Shown piece after piece: positions 9,706-19,021 of a DNA stretch of 54,628 nucleotides. A model generated the notes under the pieces. The model searched no databases. It had not been told where the DNA came from and worked only from the letters and a program-made list of their open reading frames with translations. Positions within the stretch are counted from its first letter, which is position 1; each line of letters opens with the position of its first letter. Made by a program: the position numbers and the translations under genes. The DNA lies in the NCBI GenBank assembly GCA_905479805.1, contig CAJQNY010000124.1, positions 1-54,628 on the forward strand, given 5' to 3'. This DNA comes from an uncultured Arenicella sp. Lineage in GTDB: Bacteria > Pseudomonadota > Gammaproteobacteria > Arenicellales > Arenicellaceae.

Positions 9706-10329
9706 CTAATTTAGTCCGGCCATATAAGCGGCTAATTCCTTAATTTGCTGCTCAGATAAACCAAAAGCAATATTAGGCATCACATCATTGTAGCCCTTGC
9801 GCTCTCCTTTCTTATACGCAAGCAATTGTTGCTCTAAATAGCTTTGATGCTGCGCAGACACTCTTGGGTAGTTTTTTGGAATACCATGACCACTAGGTCC
9901 ATGACAGCTCATACATGCTGAAATTCCACGTTCGGCGTAACCTCCTCGATATATCACCCTACCGGCCTCGGCCAAAACTTTGTCTTCATCTGTCATCGCC
10001 GTAGACACCTTAGGCACCATTGACGAATAGTAAGCATCTAAGTCGGCCATATCCTCTTCTGACAAGCTTAGCACCTGGCCAGCCATAATGGCGTTAACGC
10101 GTTCACCATCCTTAAATGCCTTCAACTGCGAGGCGATGTATCCAGGCACCTGGCCCGCAATATTTGGGTTGGCTGGAATAGAGCTAATGCCCTTCGCTCC
10201 ATGACAACTCGCACAAATAGCCGATTTTGACTCACCGGATTGTGCATCGCCGGCTGCATATACCGACCCAATAAATAGACTAATAGACGATAGTACAGCG
10301 GCGGTAATTAAAATTATTCTTTTAAACAT
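9706..10329 (-). CDS. Cytochrome c4, diheme (start trimmed to MFKRIILITAAV)
   Basis: Two CXXCH motifs (CASCHG, CMSCHG), signal peptide; GGAGG just upstream of ATG 10329. The track's start at 10422 is probably too long. Confidence 0.92.
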   Translation of the reverse strand: MFKRIILITAAVLSSISLFIGSVYAAGDAQSGESKSAICASCHGAKGISSIPANPNIAGQVPGYIASQLKAFKDGERVNAIMAGQVLSLSEEDMADLDAYYSSMVPKVSTAMTDEDKVLAEAGRVIYRGGYAERGISACMSCHGPSGHGIPKNYPRVSAQHQSYLEQQLLAYKKGERKGYNDVMPNIAFGLSEQQIKELAAYMAGLN

Positions 10330-10485
10330 TCGGAGCCTCCAAAATAAGCTCGTAGGTAAGGTATCACGTGTTTGGGAGAGTCTTATAGCATGGTAGCGAT
10401 TGTCTCTCAAGAGTATGCCCACTGTTTGTCTATTATAGGGGTTAATGGAACAGTTTAATCCGTATTAATTTGCTACAATCCGCCG

Positions 10486-11145
10486 ATGTCTGAAAGTAAC
10501 AAAAATCATGGAAATAATTCGACCACCTCGCAACCAGAGTTGCCTGAAATATTGCGTGACCCAAAATTTGTCTTAGGTGCTGCGGAAGCCCATCAGTTTC
10601 CTAAAGACGACATCATTGAAATTGCCTTTGCCGGCCGTTCAAATGTCGGAAAATCCAGTGCTATCAATGCGATAGCTAATCGTCGCAAATTAGCAAGAAC
10701 AAGTAAAACACCTGGGCGAACTCAACAAATCAATTTTTTTACCCTAGGCGAGCAAGCAAGATTAGCGGACCTCCCCGGCTATGGTTTCGCACAAGTACCG
10801 CTAGCGATCAAGGCTAAATGGCAAAATACCATCAAGTCATATCTTTCTGAGCGAAGCAACCTGATTATATTAGTGTTGTTGATGGATATACGACACCCTT
10901 TAACTGACTTGGATTGGAATATGGTCGAATGGGCGAGCGAATCTGGGTTAGCCACTCAAATACTACTAACCAAAGCCGATAAATTTAAACGCGGTAAAAT
11001 TGCCTCTACCGTTCTTGACGTCGAAAGACAACTTTCCAGAGTAAATGGACAATTTGGTGTAGAACCTTTTTCTTCGACCAATTACACAGGTGTCAAGAAA
11101 ATGCGGACGCAGCTAGCAGAATGGGTGTCTGACAGCATTTCTTAA
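10486..11145 (+). CDS. engB: Ribosome biogenesis GTP-binding protein EngB/YsxC
   Basis: EIAFAGRSNVGKSSAINAI, RTSKTPGRTQQINFF, ADLPGYGFA, LTKADKFKRGK. Confidence 0.96.
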   Translation: MSESNKNHGNNSTTSQPELPEILRDPKFVLGAAEAHQFPKDDIIEIAFAGRSNVGKSSAINAIANRRKLARTSKTPGRTQQINFFTLGEQARLADLPGYGFAQVPLAIKAKWQNTIKSYLSERSNLIILVLLMDIRHPLTDLDWNMVEWASESGLATQILLTKADKFKRGKIASTVLDVERQLSRVNGQFGVEPFSSTNYTGVKKMRTQLAEWVSDSIS

Positions 11146-11180
11146 GAATATTACTTTAGGCTAATTTTGCATAAAGTGTC

Positions 11181-11209
11181 TTGAATTAGCGTCACTTTAG
11201 TTTTAAGAT
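11181..11209 (+). promoter_or_regulatory. Candidate sigma70 promoter upstream of the 11271-11357 hairpin
   Basis: TTGAAT (11181-11186), 17-nt spacer, TAAGAT (11204-11209); each hexamer matches 4/6. Confidence 0.3.
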
Positions 11210-11270
11210 TGAGGAATAGATAAAAGTTGAATGGTGCGCAATTTCAAGTGACAGCATTCATCGAAAGAAT

Positions 11271-11357
11271 TGTCTAGGGTAGACAGTCCCCCCAAACGAC
11301 ATCCCCTTGGAATACCACACACACGGTATTTCGTTTGCCCTAGACATCTTTTCTTTT
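11271..11357 (+). ncRNA. Putative structured sRNA or elaborate 3'-UTR terminator
   Basis: Three nested perfect stems: TGTCTAGGG/CCCTAGACA, CAAACGA/TCGTTTG, AATACC/GGTATT. All bulges are on the 5' side (TAGACAGTCCCCC and CATCCCCTTGG); followed by TCTTTTCTTTTTTT. Confidence 0.5.
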
Positions 11358-11591
11358 TTTATCTCCCACTCCTTTATCTCGCACGCCTTTTCAAATTCAA
11401 TCTCCATATCTAGCTCCTAGCATGTACTTAGCAGTAAGAACTTAGAGCTCGTTTGTATCCTCTCAAATATTTGCAGTTACTTATTGACCCAAACCAGCTG
11501 GAAACTCCACTACCGCTAGTATTAAATCAAACTTAAGCTCACCCGACGAGTGAAAATACTCTAACTAGATGAACCCCTAATGGAATGCATT

Positions 11592-11600
11592 TGCTATACT
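11592..11600 (+). promoter_or_regulatory. Extended -10 promoter (TGCTATACT) for the M14 peptidase gene
   Basis: TGC TATACT located 40 nt before the start codon. Confidence 0.45.
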
Positions 11601-11639
11601 TTGCAGACCGCGTAACCTCAGCAAAATAATGATCTTTCG

Positions 11640-12824
11640 ATGACTGGGAAAGGAAGCAACAAACGAATCACCCGCAATATTTTTTATCTGGCTGCATTGT
11701 GCTGCGTGTTACTTGTCAGCGCTTGCCAACAGAACAACTCTGAGACGAACAGCGTAATTTCAACTGGGGGTAATCAGGAACTAGACCTCTCTAACCAACC
11801 AATCGTTGAAGAGAATAGCTCAGTAAACAAGGGTGAAAATATATTAGGTGATGGCTTTTACAGCGGCACCGATAAGCAGCCAGTGGACGCTCTTAAACCT
11901 GGTGAAACAGTACAAAACTCCATTGTAGCTGATTCTGATTTTTCCAAGAAAGACTCAGATACGAATGACACCGAAGCCCAAATAGAGACCTATTGTATAA
12001 ACTCTGAAATCAAGAGCACACCCAACTCCATCAGCACCGACGAAGCATGTGAAATGATTTCCAATCGTTTGGCGAGCGTTAGCTATCAAAGTTGTGCGTC
12101 AGCTAACCTCCAATATAGCCAGTGCTCTTCAGTGTCCGGTTTTCCCATTTTGGTTAGCGAGTTTGCGCCTTTGAACGATCGTGAACCACAGGGTCGTATC
12201 TTGGTAATCGGTGGAACCCACGGAGACGAATTAACATCAGTAAGCATTTCGTTTAGATGGATTGAAAAACTCAACAAATATCATTCGGGCTTATTCCATT
12301 GGCACGTCGCCCCGATGATGAACCCAGACGGTGTGTTGAACCGGTCAGCATCTCGTACGAATAAAAATGGTGTAGACCTAAATCGAAACATGCCCTCTGA
12401 TGATTGGGAGGAAAATGCTCTTAAGTATTGGGAAGAAAAACAGGGCAAGAATGCAAGGAAATATCCTGGTGAACATCCCGCCAGTGAGCCAGAGACGCAA
12501 TGGTTGATTGATGAAATTAATACGTTCAAACCTGATGCGATTATCAGCGTACATGCGCCATACGGAGTCGTAGATTTTGATGCTTTGGCTCTCAATACCG
12601 CACCTAGAAGCTTAGGTAAGCTAACACTAAACTTACTCGGCACCTACCCAGGCTCCCTTGGCAATTACGCAGGAATTAATCGAGACATACCTGTCATCAC
12701 ACTCGAACTACCGCACGCGTGGGATATGCCATCGGATAAAGAAACCACCAAAATTTGGGAAGATATTGTTTCTTGGCTAAGAAAAAATGTCAGAACGGAA
12801 CAGCTCGCTAAAATTGACGACTAA
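11640..12824 (+). CDS. Lipoprotein with M14 zinc carboxypeptidase domain, MpaA-like murein-peptide peptidase
   Basis: Lipobox LVSAC; GGTHGDELTS (HxxE); MMNPDGVLNRSASRTNKNGVDLNRNMPSDDW; HPASEPETQWL; SVHAPYG; ITLELPHAW. Resembles E. coli MpaA. Confidence 0.85.
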   Translation: MTGKGSNKRITRNIFYLAALCCVLLVSACQQNNSETNSVISTGGNQELDLSNQPIVEENSSVNKGENILGDGFYSGTDKQPVDALKPGETVQNSIVADSDFSKKDSDTNDTEAQIETYCINSEIKSTPNSISTDEACEMISNRLASVSYQSCASANLQYSQCSSVSGFPILVSEFAPLNDREPQGRILVIGGTHGDELTSVSISFRWIEKLNKYHSGLFHWHVAPMMNPDGVLNRSASRTNKNGVDLNRNMPSDDWEENALKYWEEKQGKNARKYPGEHPASEPETQWLIDEINTFKPDAIISVHAPYGVVDFDALALNTAPRSLGKLTLNLLGTYPGSLGNYAGINRDIPVITLELPHAWDMPSDKETTKIWEDIVSWLRKNVRTEQLAKIDD

Positions 12825-12825
12825 G

Positions 12826-14046
12826 CTAACCTTCGTAAACAATTTTCCAAGTTCCGCTTTCGTCCCGTTTCCAGTATTGCTCCTTTGAGGCCTTTCCTGA
12901 ATAATTATTGCTGAGATAATGTTGTGTATATCTAACCAAAAACATATCGTCAGCACCGGGATAGACAAATAAACTCTCTATATCTAAATCAACTTGCACA
13001 AAAGTTTTACCATCATTCACTTCCCGTTTTCTGGCCAACCAAGTCGAAAAGTTATTGCTACCAAAATTAAAATTCTCTTGTGAATAATGCTTAGCATAAA
13101 TTTCCGTGTCCAAACTTTCCCAATCACTTTTCCACGTTTGAAGGATTCGCAAATACTTTTGTTTTTCTTGATTTAAAGTATCCGCATTAACCCATTCGAT
13201 CTTGTCGGTCAGCACAACTGGAGTTCGAGATTCGATATCTATGTAGTTTTCAATGTCCAACAAATCATCGTTGCTCAGAACGAAACAACCCTCACTAGCC
13301 CAAGGTGCACGAGCGTAAGTATTAGATGGGGTTCCGTGTAACCAGATACCGTACCCGGTTCGTTTCAGAGAACGATCAAATCGATTTGGGTAATCAACCG
13401 GAAACGCACCTTCTCCATAAAGATCAGGCAGCTCATCAGACTTGATATGCTTATAAATAGAATAAACTCCCACTGGGGTTTTATTGTCGCCCTCTACTTC
13501 TTTACCAAAGCCTGCTGAGCCAACAGACATATAATAGTCTTTGACTAAATACGGTTGCTCGTTTCTGTTTTGGTAAAGAAATAGACGCCCTGCACTCATA
13601 TCTGCTACAAGCACATGGGGGTGGCTGCCCATGTCGATTAAACTGGCCGGAAACAAATTACGGGTATCCTTACCACGACTCTCCCAACGATTTTTGAGTT
13701 GGTGTTTCAGTTTAAGCAACGGCTCCGAATCCGGAGAAACATTTTGACCGATAGTATCGAGCTCCACCGACATAGCTTGCAAAATGTCAGCCTTGAGAAG
13801 GTGGCCCAACTTGCTTTTCGGATATTTGACTACATGTTGATTTGCTTCTGAGAGAGCGTGTTGCAATTTACCCTCTTGAATCAAATCGACAATCGTTAGC
13901 AATTCCGGTTCGTAATTACTCTCCGAGTTATCTTTGTCTGCCCTTATTTGGGCATGGCTCGTCCAAGACCCCGTTATTAAGGCCAGTGCAATACACGCTG
14001 GCATCACATATCGACTCCGCCGTCTGTTTAACAATAAAAAAGTCAT
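12826..14046 (-). CDS. L,D-transpeptidase/L,D-carboxypeptidase fold (YkuD) with C-terminal NTF2-like (Cds6-type) domain
   Basis: GYGIWLHGTPSNTYARAPWASEGCFVLSNDDL catalytic region; C-terminal FLVRYTQHYLSNNYSGKASKEQYWKRDESGTWKIVYEG. Confidence 0.85.
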   Translation of the reverse strand: MTFLLLNRRRSRYVMPACIALALITGSWTSHAQIRADKDNSESNYEPELLTIVDLIQEGKLQHALSEANQHVVKYPKSKLGHLLKADILQAMSVELDTIGQNVSPDSEPLLKLKHQLKNRWESRGKDTRNLFPASLIDMGSHPHVLVADMSAGRLFLYQNRNEQPYLVKDYYMSVGSAGFGKEVEGDNKTPVGVYSIYKHIKSDELPDLYGEGAFPVDYPNRFDRSLKRTGYGIWLHGTPSNTYARAPWASEGCFVLSNDDLLDIENYIDIESRTPVVLTDKIEWVNADTLNQEKQKYLRILQTWKSDWESLDTEIYAKHYSQENFNFGSNNFSTWLARKREVNDGKTFVQVDLDIESLFVYPGADDMFLVRYTQHYLSNNYSGKASKEQYWKRDESGTWKIVYEG

Positions 14047-14048
14047 CT

Positions 14049-15485
14049 TTACCTTACTACCCGCTCTCCGATAATTTTTGCTTGTCGCCAGTCGTCACCC
14101 ATTTTTTGAAACTGCAATTGCTTGCGTATAGTGTCATCCATAGTGTTCGACTGATAATGTTGAGAAAATGTTACAAAGAATTTGTCGCCCGAATTACGCA
14201 CTTCAAAATTTGATACACCAACATTAATAAATTTCTTGTTCGTCAAACGCACTTGACGTTGTTCCAACCATGTAGCATGCGTAATGCTGCTCCCAGGCGG
14301 CACATATCCGTCTCGGTAATGAGAAACGTAACTACTCACATTTTGACCAGACCAAGCATCCGCCCAACTTTTAACCAAACTAATCGCCAACTGATTCTGT
14401 GCTCGTTGGTCTTGTACAGCCTGTGCTTGTTCTTCTGATAGCTTGGCATCGGCAATTAGTTTATCTTTACGCTCTTGTTCTTTCTCACTCGACAACAGCG
14501 CCAAACGGGCCTGTTCTTGTTCAGCCAATTTTCTCGCCGCTAGTTCTCGTTCAGCCACCTGCTGATCTTCTAATTGTTTTTGTTTTAGGCGTAATTTTTC
14601 TTCGTTCTCTAGAGCCACGCTATTACCATTGCTCCTTGGAAGAGACCCACTAACCCCGCCTTGGTCCAGCGAAGCTACCAGAACACCGGATTCTTTCAAA
14701 TTTGCTAATTCCAACTGACTCTGAGACAGTTGCTGCTGAAGGCTCGCAACCATTGTTTGAGTGTCATTTGTTTCAGCACTTTGGGTTTGTGCCAACTCCA
14801 AACTATTTTTGCTATCCTGCAACTCCTTAGAAACAACCTCTAAACGCGTCCGAAATTCAGATTCTCTTTGTTGCAATAAGGCGACCATTTGCTGACCTGA
14901 AGGAACTAAACTAACTTCGTTCAAAATGGGCAATTCTACTTTTGAAACTAATTCTTCCTCTTGATCCAATGCGGATCGATAGGCATTTGCAGCCAAAGCT
15001 CCGTGCACTCGACGCAAATTCTCAAACAGTCTTGCATAGGTTTTGTTTACGTCGACACCTCTGTTCAAAGTCAAACGAGCTTGCTCCAACTGACCATCAG
15101 CTGCGTATGCAGCAGCTAGATTTACATATGGCTCAATAATATGTGGATGATCAATTGTAAGCTGACTCAGAATTTCGATCGCCCTTGGTTGATTTCCCTG
15201 CTCATAAGCTTGCTGAGCTTTCTGAAAATTCGCGCTCAGTGTTTTCTTTTCAGCATCGTCTAAAACTGATATTGGGGTAGATTTGTAATCACCAGAACTA
15301 CCCAAATTACCATCACCAAATGATTGGCTCACTGGTTGGACGGCCGACACCAATCCTCTTCCTCCTAAACTAGATTTATTCTGCTCAGCTAAATCATCCT
15401 GCTGTGCTGCTGGCCATAGCCACCAAGCGACTACACCGATCACGGCGGGGACTAATATTAATCTTATTGGAAATTTTTTACGCAT
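14049..15485 (-). CDS. TPR protein with N-terminal membrane anchor, Q/A/E-rich coiled-coil and C-terminal Cds6-type NTF2-like domain
   Basis: IRLILVPAVIGVVAWWLW anchor; TPR-like AQQAYEQGNQPRAIEILSQLTIDHPHIIEPYVNLAAAYAADGQLEQARLTLNRG; C-terminus homologous to that of the neighbouring YkuD protein. Confidence 0.75.
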   Translation of the reverse strand: MRKKFPIRLILVPAVIGVVAWWLWPAAQQDDLAEQNKSSLGGRGLVSAVQPVSQSFGDGNLGSSGDYKSTPISVLDDAEKKTLSANFQKAQQAYEQGNQPRAIEILSQLTIDHPHIIEPYVNLAAAYAADGQLEQARLTLNRGVDVNKTYARLFENLRRVHGALAANAYRSALDQEEELVSKVELPILNEVSLVPSGQQMVALLQQRESEFRTRLEVVSKELQDSKNSLELAQTQSAETNDTQTMVASLQQQLSQSQLELANLKESGVLVASLDQGGVSGSLPRSNGNSVALENEEKLRLKQKQLEDQQVAERELAARKLAEQEQARLALLSSEKEQERKDKLIADAKLSEEQAQAVQDQRAQNQLAISLVKSWADAWSGQNVSSYVSHYRDGYVPPGSSITHATWLEQRQVRLTNKKFINVGVSNFEVRNSGDKFFVTFSQHYQSNTMDDTIRKQLQFQKMGDDWRQAKIIGERVVR

Positions 15486-15711
15486 AACCCTTCATATACC
15501 CATTTATCTTTATTGACCTCATAGATCTGATTTACTCCTAGAATCAAATCCGAATGCGGCCTTGTTCCCCCAGAACAGGTCGAGGTGAAGTTCGAAAACC
15601 CCTAATTTTCTAACTACCACTCTTTTCACTAACCTGCCCAAGACACAGTGACTCACTACTTTACACATACAAACTGCAATTTTAGCCTATAAATCAACCA
15701 ATTCGCTAATT

Positions 15712-18420
15712 TTAATGAGCTAATGACCAGTTTTTCGCTGCCGCAGAGTCAACGATTAATGGCACTTCCAAGTCAGCCACTTCCTGCATGATATCGATGA
15801 CCTCCGTAGCCAACTTTTCGGCCTGACCGCTTGCCACTTCAAACACCAGTTCATCGTGCACCTGCATAATCATACGCGCTTCCGGAAAATTGGTCGCCAT
15901 TAACTGATCAACCTTAATCATCGCACGTTTAATAATGTCTGCTGCGGTACCTTGCATTGGTGCGTTAATGGCAGTCCTTTCAGCGTATTGTCGAACGTTA
16001 TGGTTCTTTGCATTAATATCTGGCAAATAGAGTCTTCGTCCAAACACCGTTTCAACAAAGCCATTGTCTCGAGCGAATTCACGCGTCGACTCCATATAAG
16101 ATTTGACGCCCGGATATTGCTCAAAATATTGATCGATATACTGCTGTGCCTGTTTACGCTCTACGTTGAGCTGTTTAGCTAAGCCAAAAGCGGACATACC
16201 ATAGATAAGCCCAAAGTTAACCGCTTTAGCATGACGACGTTGTTCCTCGCTAACACTTTCCAAGGCAGTCTCAAATATCTCAGCTGCGGTAGCCTTATGG
16301 ATGTCTAAGTCATTATTGAAAGCATGCACAAGCGTCTCATCCTTTGATAAATGAGCCATAATTCGGAGCTCGATTTGCGAGTAATCGGCGGCAAATACCA
16401 CATTCCCTTTATCAGCAATAAATGCCTCTCTAATTCGCCTTCCTTCTTTTGATCTGATCGGAATGTTTTGTAAGTTCGGATCACTCGATGAAAGTCTACC
16501 TGTCGCTGCAACGGCTTGATGATATGAGGTATGAACTCGTCCAGTTTTAGGGTTGATTAACGTAGGCAATTTGTCCGTATAAGTAGATTTAAGTTTTCCT
16601 AAACTACGATGCTCAAGAATAAGCCTTGGCAAATCATGTTCTACGGCTAAATCTTGAAGGACATCTTCAGCGGTTGATGGCGCGCCTTTAGGTGTTTTCT
16701 TCAAAACAGGTAGCTGCATTTTTTCGTATAAAATTTCTTGGATCTGCTTAGGCGAGGCAAGATTAAATTCACCACCCGCCAATTCATACGCAGTCTTTTC
16801 AGTCTCTTGCATACTCATCGCCAATTCTTGACTCTGTTGCAACAGCATATTGTCGTCTATCAAAACGCCGTTGCATTCTACACGAGACAGTACTTTAATT
16901 AGTGGGCGCTCTATCTGGTTATAAATTCTGTGGAGTTTGGGTTGCCGAGTTAGTTGAGGCATCAACACATTATGCAATCGCAAGGTAATATCTGCATCTT
17001 CGGCGGCATAGTGCCCACCCTTTTCTATGTCTACTTGATCAAACGTAAGTTGTGCCTTGCCTTTACCGGCGACCTCACTGAAAGGTACCGGAGTATGTCC
17101 CAAGTGACGTTGAGAAAGCGAATCCATATCATGGCGAGAAGCCACACTATCAATAATATATGACTCAAGCATTGTGTCGAACGCCACGCCTTCAACATGA
17201 ATGTCATAATTAGCAAGGACACTAATATCGTACTTTAGGTTTTGTCCGATCTTAGGTAACTCTGGATCCTCTAACAAAGGTTTCATTTTCTGTAAAACGT
17301 AATCGCGGTCAAGCTGTAGGGGTGCCCCCATATAACTGTGTGCGACAGGAACGTAGGCAGCAACACCAGATTCAACGGCAAACGAAACGCCAACAAGCTC
17401 GGCCTGCTGTGCGTTTAGTGATGTGGTTTCTGTATCGAATGCAAAGCCTTCACTATCGCGTAGATTCTCCAACCACGTTAGAAATTCATTCTCTTCATAG
17501 ATTATTACGTACTGCCCTTCCTTAAACTCTGGAATTCCTTCACCTGGCTGATTTACAGGTAGGTCTTGCCCTAGCTCGCTCAACCATTTTTTAAATTGTA
17601 AAGCTGAATAAATTTCTATTAGCTCTGCTTCATCAACCTTGCCTTTTTCAAGCTCAGATAAAGGGGGCTCTACGTCTAGCTCACAACGTATTGTCACCAA
17701 ATCTTTTGATAGAGGTAATTGTGGAATAAATTCTCGTAGGTTCTCACCGACCTTGCCACCGATGTCGTTAGCATGCTCTATGACTTGATCGAGTGAACCG
17801 TATTGCTCCAACCATTTAACTGCTGTCTTTGGCCCAACTTTTGGCACACCAGGAATATTGTCGGAACTATCCCCCATCAATGTTAAATAGTCGATGATCT
17901 GATCGGGCCTCACTCCGTATTTTTCTAATACACCATTTTGGTCATAAATGATCTTCTTCATCGTATCGACCAAATTAACCCGCTCAGTCACTATCTGCGC
18001 TAGGTCCTTGTCTCCCGTCGCCACCAGTACTGTTTTCCCTAAAGCCTCAGCCTGCTTCGCATAAGTTCCAATAACGTCGTCCGCTTCTACTCCCGGCATT
18101 GCTATCAGTGGCAAACCTAAGCCTTTTACTGCACGATGTACGAATTCGACTTGGCTTCGTAACTCATCCGGCATTGATGGTCTGTTCGCTTTGTAATCCT
18201 GGTACAGCTCATGGCGGAAATTTTTTCCCTTAGCATCAAAGATCACGACTATCTCTGATTCAGGATAATCACTCTGCAAACTTTTAAGCATATTTACCAC
18301 GCCAAAAACGGCACCCGTCGGCTGCCCGCCAGCGGTCTGCATACGCTTCAATTGGGGAACATAGAAGGCACGATAAAGATAAGACGAGCCGTCGACTAAA
18401 ATAAGCTGAGGAGTTTGCAT
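15712..18420 (-). CDS. polA: DNA polymerase I
   Basis: 902 aa with 5'-3' exonuclease, proofreading (FAFDTETTSL, YAAEDADITLRLH) and polymerase motifs (ADYSQIELRIMAHLS, RRHAKAVNFGLIYGMSAFGL, MQVHDELVFEV). Confidence 0.98.
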   Translation of the reverse strand: MQTPQLILVDGSSYLYRAFYVPQLKRMQTAGGQPTGAVFGVVNMLKSLQSDYPESEIVVIFDAKGKNFRHELYQDYKANRPSMPDELRSQVEFVHRAVKGLGLPLIAMPGVEADDVIGTYAKQAEALGKTVLVATGDKDLAQIVTERVNLVDTMKKIIYDQNGVLEKYGVRPDQIIDYLTLMGDSSDNIPGVPKVGPKTAVKWLEQYGSLDQVIEHANDIGGKVGENLREFIPQLPLSKDLVTIRCELDVEPPLSELEKGKVDEAELIEIYSALQFKKWLSELGQDLPVNQPGEGIPEFKEGQYVIIYEENEFLTWLENLRDSEGFAFDTETTSLNAQQAELVGVSFAVESGVAAYVPVAHSYMGAPLQLDRDYVLQKMKPLLEDPELPKIGQNLKYDISVLANYDIHVEGVAFDTMLESYIIDSVASRHDMDSLSQRHLGHTPVPFSEVAGKGKAQLTFDQVDIEKGGHYAAEDADITLRLHNVLMPQLTRQPKLHRIYNQIERPLIKVLSRVECNGVLIDDNMLLQQSQELAMSMQETEKTAYELAGGEFNLASPKQIQEILYEKMQLPVLKKTPKGAPSTAEDVLQDLAVEHDLPRLILEHRSLGKLKSTYTDKLPTLINPKTGRVHTSYHQAVAATGRLSSSDPNLQNIPIRSKEGRRIREAFIADKGNVVFAADYSQIELRIMAHLSKDETLVHAFNNDLDIHKATAAEIFETALESVSEEQRRHAKAVNFGLIYGMSAFGLAKQLNVERKQAQQYIDQYFEQYPGVKSYMESTREFARDNGFVETVFGRRLYLPDINAKNHNVRQYAERTAINAPMQGTAADIIKRAMIKVDQLMATNFPEARMIMQVHDELVFEVASGQAEKLATEVIDIMQEVADLEVPLIVDSAAAKNWSLAH

Positions 18421-18566
18421 ACAGTAGGTTTTTTTGATTTTTGTGATCTACATTAATTAGGAGCCAGCAAGCTAGCTACTCAAGGTGATTATGATAACAT
18501 GTTGCTTAAACACACCCTTAAGCTAAAGGGCATTATTTGGAAAGACTCTCAACCAGAGGCAATCTC

Positions 18567-19010
18567 ATGTTTACTTTATTCAGCCTAGATCAACTCCCCC
18601 ACCGTGTTGCAAAAATTATGTCTGTGCTTGCAGCGGGCTTGGTACTGTCATTGACCACACTTTCATTTACCGCGCCTAGTCATGCCCAAGGCACTATCGC
18701 GCCACCCAGCTTGGGCCAAGAAACTAAAGGCAAGCCAGCGCTAGACGAGTTGGCGGACGTTGAAGCTGTTAATACGGCCCCAGCGAATAAAACAGCAACT
18801 GTAGAGAACCGAAGTTCTAGTATTTTTGGAAATGCAAAAGTAGTGGAATCTAGAAGAGAAAGCGGGCAACTCTATTTAATCGAGTTAGAGCATTCATCTG
18901 GTTCCAAACAATATATTGAAGAGACTGGCTCGGATACTAAAATTGAGTCAACCTCCAATGATATAGAAGAGACGCCTAATCTACCTAAATGGAAACTTGG
19001 ATCCTGGTAA
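18567..19010 (+). CDS. DUF2782 family protein
   Basis: Signal peptide; SGQLYLIELEHSSGSKQYIEETGSDTKI...PKWKLGSW resembles the DUF2782 C-terminus (PxWxLxSW) found beside polA in other gammaproteobacteria. ATG 18567 preferred over TTG 18537. Confidence 0.65.
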   Translation: MFTLFSLDQLPHRVAKIMSVLAAGLVLSLTTLSFTAPSHAQGTIAPPSLGQETKGKPALDELADVEAVNTAPANKTATVENRSSSIFGNAKVVESRRESGQLYLIELEHSSGSKQYIEETGSDTKIESTSNDIEETPNLPKWKLGSW

Positions 19011-19021
19011 TAAGACGAACA

